A stretch of 64,000 nucleotides of DNA, taken from NCBI GenBank assembly GCA_029448655.1, contig JACCLO010000004.1, forward strand, positions 4,216,001-4,280,000, given 5' to 3'. Source of the DNA: Wolfiporia cocos. Its lineage: Eukaryota > Basidiomycota > Agaricomycetes > Polyporales > Phaeolaceae. The position numbers and the translations under genes were made by a program. Below the pieces are notes generated by a model. It worked only from the letters and a program-made list of their open reading frames with translations, had not been told where the DNA came from and ran no database searches. Of the stretch, positions 1-11,720 are shown one piece after another; within the stretch, counting starts at the first letter, position 1, and the number at the start of each line of letters is the position of its first letter.

Positions 1-1219
1 CGTTCAAAGTGAGGAAACAGCGGCTGGAAATGAATGCAGATTCGGAAAATCTTCTCGAAGGAGAGGGCATTGGGAAAGAAATCGTCAGGCAATACGATGT
101 CTGGCAACAAGCAATATTCAAGGTCGGGGATGATTGCCGTCAGGATGTATTGGCTCTTCAAATCATCGCGATGTTCAAAAACATCTTCACCAGCGTCGGT
201 CTGACGTTATATCTCTATCCTTACCGGGTCACTGCGACTGCTCCTGGCGTGAGTTATGGACGTATTGGAATGTTGCTTTTTCTCATCATCTTGAAATCAG
301 TGTGGTGTCATTGACGTGGTGCCGAACGCCACCTCTCGCGACGAAATGGGCCGAGCGAAGGTGAACGACTTGCTGGACTTTTTCATTGCAAAATATGGTG
401 GAGAGGACACGATTGAATTTCAGAAGGCTCGCTTGAATTTTATCCAGTCCATGGCGGCGTATTCCGTCGTGTGCTACATCTTGCAAGTCAAGGACCGTCA
501 CAACGGCAATATCATGATCGATGGGGAAGGCCACATCGTACACATTGGTAGGCCAGATATCAGTACATCAGACACACACCTGACTAACGCGGTGGACCAG
601 ATTTCGGGTTCTTGTTTGATATAGATAAGTGCCCTTAGTACTCAGTCACACTCTCGGCTGACATCGACAATGCGTGTCTCTACGTCCTGGAGTGAGTATA
701 TCTTTGATAATCTACCGATGGACATTAACAAGAATGTAATTCAACAGGGTGTTAAGTTTGAGCCGAATTCGTTCAAGCTGACACATGAGATGGTGGTATT
801 GATGGGTGGCCGCAACTCACAAGGATATCAATTGTTCCAACAGCTCACGATCAAGGCATTCCTCGCAATCCGCCCGCATGCAGATCAGCTTATCAGCACG
901 GTGCAAATGATGTTGGAGACTCAGCTCCCGTCCTTCAAGGGAGAGCCAACAATCAAAAGACTTCGGGATCGGTTTGCTCTCGGACTCAATGAGCGACAAG
1001 CAGCCGAGTGGATGATGGCGTTGGTACGCAATGCGCATGAAAATGTGCGAAGCACTGCCTACGATGAGTTCCAGCGGGTGAGTTTCGCGTGCTCATATGT
1101 GAATGCTAGCGAACTGGAGCTCACAATTTGCCTTGCAGTTGCAAAACGGTGAGTATGTCGACAAATAGGAGTCTGATCGCTCTGAAGATGTCTCTGTTAT
1201 AGGTATCCCTTACAAGTGA
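1..1219 (+). CDS. STT4: Phosphatidylinositol 4-kinase STT4, C-terminal part (5' partial)
   Basis: The catalytic end of a type III PI 4-kinase, which makes PI4P at the plasma membrane; the gene enters from the left edge. Exons: to 248, 301-547, 601-624, 684-691, 748-1077, 1139-1148, 1203-1219. Joined, they read through [12 protein letters not shown], the catalytic KDRHNGNIM, the activation loop [10 protein letters not shown] and end LQNGIPYK. The 301-547 exon starts CGVIDVVP, the usual family sequence. Frame is preserved only if the intron at 625-683 is ATAAGT...TAC (AT-AC) and an 8-nt exon (684-691) supplies the GPG of DIGPGGVKF. No GT-AG alternative restores these residues. Identity is secure; the AT-AC intron is inferred from frame and family conservation. 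Confidence 0.93.
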
Positions 1220-2589
1220 CAATGTGCCCCTGGAGGCGAGGTGAGGCGGTGCGATACATTATGATATATACTGTTCTACGTTTCACGTAATTCCTGATGT
1301 TGGTAATGGAATCGGACAGTGCACGACGTAAGTGGTACCGCTGTATACAAAGGGCATCAGGGGCACTGCTTGCAAGACCATGAAAAGGTCTTGTCTGCCG
1401 GACGACTATCTTGCGAGCGGCCTGGAGAATACCACTCTTGTACAAGGCTTACTGCTCGATAGGATCCGGCCACCGTACAAAAGTGGTGGTGATTAGGCGC
1501 CAGCACCATAGTACCGGTATGTTACCGAGTGTCGTATCTGATGAGAGGTTTTTTGCCGTTCATCGAATAAGATCGGATGGTATGACACATGTCAAAGCGA
1601 CCACAATTATAAATTTTATCGGACTAAACCACAATTGATGTTCAATATTCAATACTATCGCTGGCCCACGTATGCAACTGTTTCGTATGTCCCAACGAGT
1701 TTTGCCTCTATCTTCATGACGCCAAGCCCAAATCCCTCGGAGTTTTCTCTAGAATGATAGCTAGTATAGTAATTATTTTCTGAACCTCAAGAAGTCTGCA
1801 CGCTACTGAAGCACATGAAGCATCGCAACAGCTGTTACTATCGTTGCACCAACAATGCAATCGCAACAGTAATGCAATTCCGTATCTAGCGCCACTCCCT
1901 CCAATTCAAAAAAGTTTGTGCAGTGTTTCTATCTTACGATCCGTACGACTCTGTTAAGTCGAATCTCTGTTCACTTCAATAGACAAAGAGAGAGAGAAAA
2001 TTGAACAGTGTCAAAAATCCCAATCAGAGCCATTGATGGGCCTCGGCTCAGATTTTTCCTTGATCAATTCCTTCCAAAATTGCAACAGACCTTCTTGCCA
2101 CCCCCAGACTGAGTATATAATTTTCCGAGCGGGAATTCGCACTACGCCAGTACACAGAAGTAGATCGCGGTCGAAGCGTGACGTCAGCCACATATCTCAG
2201 TCGGATGGCGTGGTGATGCCGGCCGGCTGCAGCGCACCGATAATGCCGTCTGATGCCGTGCGTTCGGCAGTTTGGCGATCGTGACTGATGGGCGACTGAT
2301 GCTCGGAGAAGAGTTGCATTGCTGTTGCGATACTTCAGGGGCTTCGCTATCATGCCCAGTGTACTCTCAGAAGCTTGCAAAATTCACACTTATACTAGAG
2401 ATGCATGGCTGTCATTTAAAAGAAACTCCGAGGATCTTGAGTAGTTCAATTGCATTGCTGTTGCGATTGCATCGTAACCGTTTTGAGCGCGCGAGCAAAC
2501 AGCACCTCACACATGTGGCAACAGCCGCGCGCCGCGCCACTCCTCGCTCGCCCCCATTCTACACAGCAGAACCTGACTTCATTTATGCT
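1220..2589. other. Gene-poor gap with a 25-bp inverted repeat
   Basis: No coding frame with recognisable family sequence is seen between the STT4 stop and the RdRP start. The gap contains the inverted repeat described separately (1855-1879 against 2448-2472) and presumably the RdRP promoter. The small open frames at 1411-1638 and 2272-2715 look random. Confidence 0.5.
1855..2472. repeat. Inverted repeat pair (25 bp, 24/25 match)
   Basis: Positions 1855-1879 are the reverse complement of 2448-2472 with one mismatch; the core is TGTTGCGATTGCAT. A third, direct copy of the core (TTGCATTGCTGTTGCGAT) lies at 2314-2331. The arms enclose about 570 bp without a coding frame. No clear target-site duplication was seen outside the arms, so this may be a decayed MITE or a repeated regulatory motif. 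Confidence 0.55.
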
Positions 2590-5500
2590 ATGGAAATCGA
2601 AATTGTGCAGATCCCATCAGAATCAAACGAATGGGACGTGAAGCGGACAATTGCCGATGTTCTCCATGGGGACGATTTCTACAATCCGACCGATCCCCGG
2701 GATCGCCGTGTGTAAGTAGATCTGGCATCTCATGAGCTATAGAGCTGAGAGGGAGTGCGGCGCCACCCAGCAACTTCAAAATATCTTTGAACGAAGGACC
2801 AGCTGGTATGATGCATAACGGTTCAGGCACCCTCATGCTGGGGGAGAGGAAAATCGGCGAAAAGTTCCTGGCATGGTTACGACGCCCGGAGAACAATATC
2901 CGAATTCACGGCCGTAAAATTCGCTTATTTCCTGGAAAAAACAAGCCGCAGTACGGGATTATCCAGACATTATTGAAGGCACCATATGTTCCCCCGGAGA
3001 CTGAGGAAGAAAGGCAACAGAAGCTGCGCAAAGTAGATGTCAGCCTTCATGTCGATAAGATCCAAATTGGTGTATTCTACCGTCCTGCCAACGCTCTGCC
3101 AGGCTCATCTCGAGCATTCTCAAATGAGTGTGAGATAAGCCATCAGGATAAGGGGGCGGGAATGATGTGGTTCGAATACGATCACAAATTGATCAGAATA
3201 CAGGCAGGTATCCTATGGCTTCTCTAATGCCTATGCTTGACATCGACGTGTAGATGGGGGATCAAATGACAGACCAGATTGCCTACAACATTGCCATCAC
3301 TTTCGCCAATATACGCAGGCTCGCAATTGGTTTTGATTTTGGAAACCCATGTTAGTCCACGCGCACGGTAGTAACGTGATCTCACTGATCCATGCATATC
3401 AGTCATCTGCTTCGACCTATTGACGCCTCCAATGCTAGAGAAGCAACGCATCAATAGGGAGTTAACAGGAGATGAGTGGAAAGATAATCGGAAATTCCGT
3501 CAGAGGTTGAGCAGCCTCAATGAGGCTCATGCTGCTGCTGCGCCCTATGCTCACCACCTACGCCTCATCCTGCACGAGGAGCGGGATATTCTCCATTTTG
3601 CTGAATTGTGCAAAGTGGTGGATCTCCAGCCCCCCTTCCGGGCCAATGTCGAAGCGAACAGCATGGGCTTCTTCAGCCGAAAGCGACTTCACAATGTGAA
3701 CATATGGTTGCGCAAATTGCAATGGCCGGTAGCATTTCAGATCGAAGCAACTCTCCGGAACGGGTTGCTCACTACCGTGGACCTCCTTCAAGACTTGTAT
3801 GGCCCGATCAACGAAATCCATGCCCGCGACCCTTATTGGGCTGGGGAGGTGCTCCGGTCATTCACAGAGGCATTGCGATTGCGTGCTCCAACGAAGAGTC
3901 CTCTTGAATGCTTTCTCGAGACCCGAACCAAAAAAGTTCACATCGAGCCTCGTGCACCTCAAGACGGGCTGTTTCCCTGTCACCACGTCACATTCACCCC
4001 GACACGCAATATCCTGGAAGGTCCATATGTCACTCAATCGAATCGTGTGATTCGAGACTATGCGGGATTCCAGCAACATTTCATCAGAGTGGACTTCCGA
4101 GACGAGGATCGCCTACAGTATCGATGGGCGCGGGAGGTATAACCGCCGCTGCCTGATGTCGAATGAAGGCTGAGTATCCCATTCCTGCAGGTCGATGGAA
4201 CATCTCTTCTCGTTGATCGTGTTGGCGGTATACTGAAGAACGGGTTCGAACTTGCTGGACGCCACTTCGAATTTCTCGCATATTCACAATCTGCTCTGAG
4301 AGAGCATGCTGTCTGGTTCATGAATCCCTTTAATCATCCCATCCGAGGATTGGTAACGGCTCAAAAGATTAGAGACTCGCTTGGAGATTTCTCTGGAGTG
4401 ATCAAACAACCATCGAAATACGGTGCTCGCATGGCACAAGCATTTACAGCAACCGATCCTTCCGTTTCTATACAGCGCCACCAGTGGTCTGAAATGGAAG
4501 ATATGGGGGATAAGCCATATATTTTCACCGATGGCGTAGGAACGATCTCAACGCAACTGGGCGACATGATCTGGGATGCATTATGCGAGCAAAGACCATA
4601 TATGCGGGAACGTAGTTTGAAACCTTCTGCGGTGAATATCACTTTGTGCCGGTCTGCCTCACAGAACTCATGATATTGGTCGCATATAGTATCAGATTCG
4701 TTTCTTAGGTGATTACCTCCTTCACTGAGCCGCAAGAATGCAATTATATCAACATACTATTACAGGGTACAAAGGCATGGTGGTCATTGATGAACGGCTA
4801 GAAGGCATCCAGATGCGACTTCGGCCATCTATGAATAAATTCAAAGCTCACGAAAAAGATGAGGCCGACGCTAAAATAGAGATTGCGCGTGCTTTCGATA
4901 GACCGGGCACGACCTATTTGAACAGGTGCGCTATTCATCAGACACATGCTGGAACATATGAACATAGCTCGTATCAGACCACTGGTTATGGTTTTGGAAG
5001 ATCGCGGTGTATCAAAACAGACCTTCATCAATTTGCAGGAGCAGGCAAAGACTACAATACACACATCAAGCGACTCAATGGACAACTTGAACCAGCTACT
5101 CAGAGCGCACTCACTCGGTGGGAGTTTTCATCTACCCTTCATACTGAAGGCGCTGCAGAGTATCGGAATGGGGTTCAAGTACGAGAGATCGGTCACTGTG
5201 TTGCGCGACCCATTCTTTGATGCCTTCATTCAATATGCAAAGAACCACATATTACGTGCTCTCAAGCATGACGCACGCATTCGGATCCCGGATAGCTACT
5301 TGCTCGCAGGAGTAGCGGATGAAGGTCCTACGTATGAACACGATGGCCTCGAAAACGTCTTCACGTTGAAGGAGGGGACAATCTACGGCACGTCCGGCTT
5401 GAGCCTACCTCTCGATAGTTAATAACGATATTACAGCCTGCGTACAGCAACCAGATGACCCAGAACCCACCTATATCCAAGGTCAGTGGGCATTACACTT

Positions 5501-7172
5501 GGCAACTTGCGATTTGTTTGTATATTTGACATGGTTGCAGGAGCCGTAGTCATCTCTCGCAACCCGGTGGTGCATCCTGGTGACAGTATGTGTCCTGATG
5601 TGGGACCCGCGTGTTGTCAGTATGTTTACGCCCCCCCGCCAGTACAACGAGTGTTCGCAATCGGGAAACCTCCTGACAATCAAATATGCTTTTTCCGGAA
5701 TTTGAAGAATGTAGTAGTACTCCCTTCCAAAGGTCAGTATTCATCGTTGCGAGTCATTGGGCTACAGTTGATAAACTGGACTCATCAGGCGGTCGCTCCA
5801 TGGCATCGTGCCTAGGTGGAGGAGACCTAGATGGGTGAGTGTGTGCATTATTGGTGCAGTCTATTGGAGTAAAGCTCTAGGATCAGTGACCTCTACTCGG
5901 TCATCAAGTACGGACCATTGCTTCCCACGGAGAACAAGGACCCGGCATCCTATGAACCTGGACAAACTCGAGAGTTAGAGGACGGCCGGGAGAGTACGGT
6001 GGAGGACGTATGTGACTTTGTCGTTGAGTATCTCAATTCAGACGTACTGGTAAGAATATCGGGCCACATCAAAATCTCAAGATACTAACTTCTACACTTG
6101 CCAAGGGTATGTTGTCCGATCGCCATCTTATAATAGCAGGTAAGTACCTCATACTCATCGCTGGTTGACCTGACCACTTCATTCATCTGAAATGATACAG
6201 ATCAATCGAAGGTATGGAAATATCCTAATTTGTGTTTGCTCGTCATTGTTGATACGAGAAGTTCGGGACCTCTGATGAGCGATGCATGGAGCTCGCGGCA
6301 TTATGTAGCAAAGCTGTGGATTATCCGAAAAACGGGGTGCCGGTCGACATTCACGACTCACCTCGCTTGCTCATTCCATATAAACCAGATTGGAAACAAG
6401 TGAGTATTGATGATCTGGAGTTGAATACCACTCAACCGTCTAGGCGGAGGATGCTACGCCCCGTTCCACAGATTACTACGAGTCCACTCGCGCATTGGGG
6501 GAGTTATTCCGAAACATCACCATTCCAGAGCCAGTCCCTCCACCCGCCCGCGTGAATGGAGCAGGCCCTCAGACGAAGCTCATTCCTCTTTCAGACTCAA
6601 TTTCGATGGTCCTTAGGCCGCATATACAAAATCAATTAGGTCGCTCCCAAAACAGAGAACAAGACGTGGGCGCTATGGCCGGGCTGTTCCAGCGATATGT
6701 CGAAGAACTGCGCTACATCAGCATGACGCACGCACTTTCAGATGCGCCAGACGTGAGATTGTCAGAAGAAGAGGTGGTTGTTGGGGCAATTATGGCGAAG
6801 TGTTCGCAGAAGCGATGGAGGACAGACCGCATGTATCGTATGCGCCTGCATGCGTCGAACCTGGTCCGCGAAATTGGGCAGTCGCTCTTCCATGCGGAGA
6901 CGGATCCACCCCTATCTGCGGAGTTGCAGCAAGGGCTTTACCGTGCCTGGTGTGCCTGGGAGTTTGCTACAACTCACAAGGAGGTATTCGGTGGCAATAG
7001 CTTTGGGCTCATCGCTCTCGGAGTTGTCCTTGACGTTCTGCAGAAGCTGGGTGCGATCAGCTTGATAGCGCCTATAAAGAAGGACACGATAGAGGACGAG
7101 GAAGAGGATCTGGCGATTCAGTTGCGGCAGGACCTTGACGTTGAGAAGCAGGAGCTGAACTTTCCCGAGTGA
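2590..7172 (+). CDS. RNA-dependent RNA polymerase (QDE-1/RDR family)
   Basis: Cell-encoded RdRP that makes double-stranded RNA for RNA silencing. Seventeen exons can be joined: 2590-2711, 2771-3203, 3254-3350, 3403-4136, 4191-4631, 4690-4708, 4766-4925, 4978-5387, 5437-5481, 5541-5585, 5643-5732, 5789-5834, 5887-6049, 6106-6139, 6201-6211, 6262-6399, 6444-7172. They sum to 1,239 codons without an internal stop. Family landmarks in order: FTDGVGTIS, PSAYQIRFLGYKG, RNPVVHPGD and the catalytic CLGGGDLDGDLYS, in which all three Asp of DLDGD are present. The 5388-5436 intron needs a GC donor, and 3204-3253 may be GC-AG too. Two exons are only 19 and 11 nt. The enzyme looks functional. Confidence 0.93.
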
Positions 7173-7592
7173 CGACACTATGTTGCCGTGCACAATTAGC
7201 TGCTTTTGTTTGGCCATTCTACTTGATACTATCCGTTTTCTGTATGCAGGGAAGTGCTTTCGGTGTTGTGTACTACATATATGGATCAAAATCTACGTTT
7301 AGTCTCACAGACAACGCAATAGAGCTCGTAGCAAAGGCAGACGCTAGAAGGCGAGAGAAAGCGCGTATAGGGCAAGAAGTATATTCATCAGATCAAGTGC
7401 TCAAAGGTGTTGTAATGATGGGGATAGTTTCATAGGTGTTTGCCGCCATTGTGTAATCCCGTGTCAGTGCAAGCCAAAAGCAGGACTGACAAGGAGATAG
7501 AGACACCCGCTGAACTGGTAGTCCGCAAAGAACAATCGCATAGTCGCAGTCGACTTCTAGCGGTGACTTATCTCAGCGAGGGACTCTTTTGG
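7173..7592. other. Convergent 3' flanks of RdRP and SMP3
   Basis: The RdRP ends at 7172 on the plus strand and SMP3 ends at 7593 on the minus strand. The 420 bp between hold only short open frames with no recognisable sequence, and probably contain both 3' UTRs. Confidence 0.5.
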
Positions 7593-9666
7593 TCAAGCCT
7601 GCAGACAGGATGTATCGACAGAGTATATACCGAGGCTCAGACCATCCCGCCAGCCGAGCTCTAACGTCTCGACAATATGGTCCAAGTCCAGATGAGGGAA
7701 GACACGCTGCTCGAGCGCAAAACATTCGGGATGATCTGTGGCTATGATCCGCGCGGAATACAGCGGCGCCACGAGGTAAGAGCGTGTCGAAGGTGCAAGG
7801 CGTCGGAGCTTGTCCACGACTTCGCTTGCGGGTGCCCCAGCAAGGTCGGTAAGAGCCACTTCGCCCGACTGAACGGCTACATGCAAGGGCGTTGAGTCAA
7901 AGTTAGGTAATATACAGTGTCTGAGGTTACCTTGTTCGGGAACGGACAAGAGGTGCCAAGGAGGCATATAGGTCCTCCAGTAGAGCACGTTCACTGCCGC
8001 GTCGGAAAATTCGGGATCAAAGGGTTCGCTGAGACGTGCTTGCTGGACCTTGCTGTGCAGTTTGAAAAGAGAGGGAACGACGCCGCCTTGATGCAGGACA
8101 CCAAAGAGGGGAGTCATCAGCGCGTTCATGACGATCCATGAGACCTATGACGATGCCGCGACATCAAAGTTATATAGGGCGATGAGCATGAGAGCATGGA
8201 AACCTACCCAGAATAGCTTGCTCGGCTGACGCATAAATCCGCACCGCGCCACCAGGACGATGGAGGGTATCACAAGGGGAACGAGGAAGCGCGGCTCCTG
8301 GTGTGGCACGACAGACAGAATGCCTATTCCCGAGACGATCACAGACAAGCAGGCTGAGCACAGTACCTCTCAGCTTCGTTTAAGGGTTGAGACACAATCT
8401 ACACTCACTGATCGTAAGAATTGAGTCGGTGTCCCGTCCGCGAATCTCCGGCGTTTGTTCCTGTTCAGGCTTTTCTGACCCAAATACTCCGCGAGGCGGT
8501 CTGACTAACTGCATACCAGCCGCAACGACATAGTATAACAGTGGTCCTATCAGCATGGGATAATTCACGAGAGCGTGTAGCCAGCGCGGATGGAGGCCGT
8601 GCTGCGCCAACTTAGCCGTTGACATGTTATAGCGCAGGAAATTCAGCGGCGTCAAGATGAGAGGCCAGAGAGCGTTCTGGTAGTATATGCTGTCTAGCCC
8701 AACTATGATTAGGGTGGAGACGATGGTCGTAGCAATCGGGGGATAGAGCAAACGCGTCCACATCAGGAGGCGCGAGCCGGTTGGGCCAGCCGCCTGAGTG
8801 ACTGATGCAGCTTGGAGCATCCACTGGAGCGTTGCAAGGCATATCGGGAGCGCAAAAGCAACGAAGGACGTCCGGGTGAATAGACCGAGCACGATTCGCC
8901 ACGCGATTTCTACAAGGTCGCCATTACTCCATGTGTGCTACGGGGCAATGGTGAGCTGTCCGTGGGCTGGATTCATATAACCTACCTGCCCGTTCCGTCT
9001 ACGTCTGAATAATCTTGAAAGCGAGACTAGACAATATGCGAGAATGACTGCTTCGAAGCTGTTCGTGAACGGCCGGACTTGGAACGTGAGAGTAACAAAG
9101 GACGATGCCAGTAGAATCAACGCGCGCATGCGACACGCGTTATCAGGCACGAGTTCGTACACGGCCATGTCTGCAAGCAGCCATGAGCTGTGTGGCGCAA
9201 TGGATAGCGACACCACTAAATGCCTCACCGAGGAACAATGAGTAAACGAGATGGGCAAGTCGCTCAACGAGGAACATGATCTGCGGGGGAACATTTGCGT
9301 CTATGAACGTCTTACAACGCTTGCCCGCTAGTCTAGAGCCAGTACAAACCTGTCCAGTACAGCTTGATAAATAGATACCCGTAGCCGCTCGTAAGAGTGG
9401 GTGGTATTATCGAACGGATTGGGTTCGTTGGGTCCCATTCCCAAGTTCTGAGAGAATGAACTCCCATTTGTTTACCTGAGCATCCAGATAGTTGAGCCAC
9501 TCATTCTGGGAGTTAGGCGTAGGGGGTACAGACCCGCCACAATCTCCCCATTCTGGAAATGTTCGTCCGGGTGAATGTATCCTGGTCCAAGTAAGGCGAA
9601 GCCAACTCGCAATGCAATCAAAGCATAGTAGATATGTCTTTCTTCTATAAATCTGAAATTTGGCAT
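7593..9666 (-). CDS. SMP3: GPI mannosyltransferase 4 (SMP3/PIG-Z), GT22 family
   Basis: ER multi-pass enzyme that adds the fourth, side-branch mannose to the GPI-anchor precursor. Exons on the minus strand: 9666-9476, 9447-9350, 9300-9229, 9170-8986, 8937-8409, 8353-8208, 8144-7593, summing to 590 residues with phases matching at every junction. Motifs seen: HPDEHFQNGE near the N-terminus (GT22 lumenal acidic motif), RTWEWDPTNPIRSI, FQVRPFTNS and VPHQEPRFLVPL (conserved GT22 motif). Many hydrophobic segments are present. The open frame extends upstream to 9702, but only through a TTG; the first ATG is at 9666. It is divergent from the glutaminyl cyclase at 10052. Confidence 0.93.
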
Positions 9667-10051
9667 GGAGTAGGTGGCGCGGTAGGCGAGATAGCGGTCC
9701 AAGTACAGCTTGTAAGGACCCCTGATCAGTGGAATTCTGATGCCAGAATCGACAATTTCGTCCGGTTTGGGCGGGTTACAAATGTCAGTCTAGAGTGGAT
9801 TCGTGGGACTAGGGCGGAAGGATTCGACTCTAAGCTCGGCACTCCAAGTGTTCGTGTAGCTAGCGCGTCAATGTCTATGGCGACTGGTCAACAACTGATT
9901 GGGAGTCCTTTATACAAGTTCCGGAAATGGATTGGCCTCGTGAGCAGGCGTCTCGCGGGAGCGCGATCGGCTTCGGCGGTTCCACCGACTTGTCTTCCTC
10001 CGTGTGCGTGTCGGCAGCTAGACAATCTCATATGCACAGCTGCACTCAGAA
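9667..10051. promoter_or_regulatory. Shared divergent promoter region of SMP3 and the glutaminyl cyclase
   Basis: The two start codons, 9666 on the minus strand and 10052 on the plus strand, are 385 bp apart. The intervening sequence has an open frame (9634-10134) that overlaps the start of both genes and shows no family sequence. It is therefore read as a bidirectional promoter and 5' UTR region; no specific element was identified. Confidence 0.4.
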
Positions 10052-11408
10052 ATGCTTGTAAACTTTCTTATTCTCCTCTCTCTGTCACTCTGTCTGCTGT
10101 TAGAATGTCAGGCCTCGAAACTTGGCAAGCGTGACTTTACTCAGTTGTCCCCAAGCGCTATCACCAGTCTCGTCTCATCTCCCGACCCTGTCATAAATAT
10201 CGACCCGTCAGATCCTTCGTCGCATCTGTCTCATATACTGATACCTCGACCACCGGACACTGATAATAATACGCTTGTTAAGAACTACATCGTGACTATG
10301 ATGAAGAACCTAAACTGGCATGTTGAGGAAGACACATTTACCGACACAACGCCCTACGGCAGCAAGCGTTTCACGAATGTGATCGCCACGAAGGATACGT
10401 CTGCACCGCGGCGTGTCATTCTTGCCGCGCACTTTGACAGCAAGTTCTTTCCCCAGTATCCGCAGAGTCAAGTGCGTGATTGTCAGCTATACATGCTGGA
10501 TGCTTGAACGCCAAGGGCAGTAGTTTGTAGGCGCAACGGACTCTGCAGCCCCATGTGCGTTCCTATTGGATCTTGCGGAGACACTAGACCCTCTACTTGA
10601 CGCGCGGCAACGGCGTCTTGAGGACGGCGAGGAAGACGACGAGGACGTCGCAGAGACGACGCTGCAGCTCGTGTTCTTCGATGGCGAAGAAGCTTTCAGA
10701 GACTGGACTGCGACGGACTCAATCTACGGTGCAAGGTACGCGCCATCTGGGTTGTCCACTCTCGCTCTCGCTCATGGCTTCAGGCACCTCGCGCACAAAT
10801 GGGCAACAACGTACATCACGCCACACGCGAAGCGACGTCTGCTCCCCGCCTCTACGACCGAGCTCTCAACCATTGAGCATTTGATCCTGCTCGACCTGCT
10901 CGGCGCGCCCCAGCCGCGTATCCATTCGTCCTTCCTGGACACCGCCTGGCTCTTCGACGCGATGATATCCGCCGAGCGGCGCCTCGGCAACAGCGGCGCG
11001 TTCGCATACGGCGAGCAAGTCGCGGACGCGTGGACGAGCTTCTTCGTTCCACGTGGAAACCAGTTCAACCTCGGTGGTATCGAGGACGACCACATACCGT
11101 TCCTCCGCTTGGGCGTCAGCGTGCTGCATGTTATCGCGAGCCCATTCCCTAGGGTGTGGCATACTCTAAAGGTTCGTGAGGCCGTGTATGAAAACTTTGC
11201 TAGCTAACGAGCGCAGGACGATGCAACGGCCTTGGACGTGCCAACTATGCGGCGGTGGAACCTGATTCTGCGCGTGTTCATGTGTGAATACCTTGGCTTG
11301 CGACCGGAAGCGACCGGAAGCCAGGATACTGTGCAGCGATCGTTCGATGAGCTCGTGAGAATTGCCTTCGTCTCGCATTCGTATGGAACTTCAATATTTG
11401 CCCAGTAG
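10052..11408 (+). CDS. Glutaminyl-peptide cyclotransferase-like, M28 fold, secreted
   Basis: Zinc enzyme that would convert N-terminal Gln to pyroglutamate on secretory-pathway proteins. Exons 10052-10471, 10524-10735, 10784-11171, 11217-11408 give 403 residues. A hydrophobic signal peptide starts at residue 1 (MLVNFLILLSLSLCLLL). The three metal-ligand regions are present: HFDSKFF followed by FVGATDSAAP (Asp), FFDGEEAF (Glu) and GIEDDHIPFL (His). An acidic insert (LEDGEEDDEDVAE) follows the Asp motif. An M28 aminopeptidase is less likely, because the single-zinc QPCT motifs and WTATDSIYGAR match the cyclase family better. Confidence 0.88.
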
Positions 11409-11720
11409 GATACGGACATTTTGTGGGATGCCACAAATGCTACATATTGGGTATGATGTACAGGGTATTTATAGAAAGTACTTGCAGGAAGAGCATATAG
11501 CAGAAACGTTATCGCAATCGATGCAAATGCGCCGAGAACGCAGGGAGCAAGCGTGCACCATAGAGAAGCTAACGGCCGGAAAGTGTGCGAAGACATCCAG
11601 AATGAAAGGCAGAGTTGACAAGTGCCAATGCAACGACAAATACCGTGCGCGAGGAGCTGAGCGGCATGCAATTGAGACGATGATCGCTTCAGGAGCGTAA
11701 GAGGGCCTTGTAATGCTTGA
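11409..11720. other. Convergent gap, nothing seen
   Basis: The cyclase ends at 11408 (plus) and the coiled-coil gene ends at 11721 (minus). The 312 bp hold only an antisense-like open frame (11362-11700, plus) with no family sequence. Confidence 0.4.

Noticed and set aside
601..644. In-frame stop in STT4 suggesting a pseudogene
   Set aside because: The AT-AC intron plus 8-nt exon restores the exact conserved kinase sequence; the rest of the domain is intact.
9667..9702. Upstream extension of SMP3 to 9702
   Set aside because: The extension begins with TTG; the first ATG is at 9666 and is followed directly by the conserved N-terminus.
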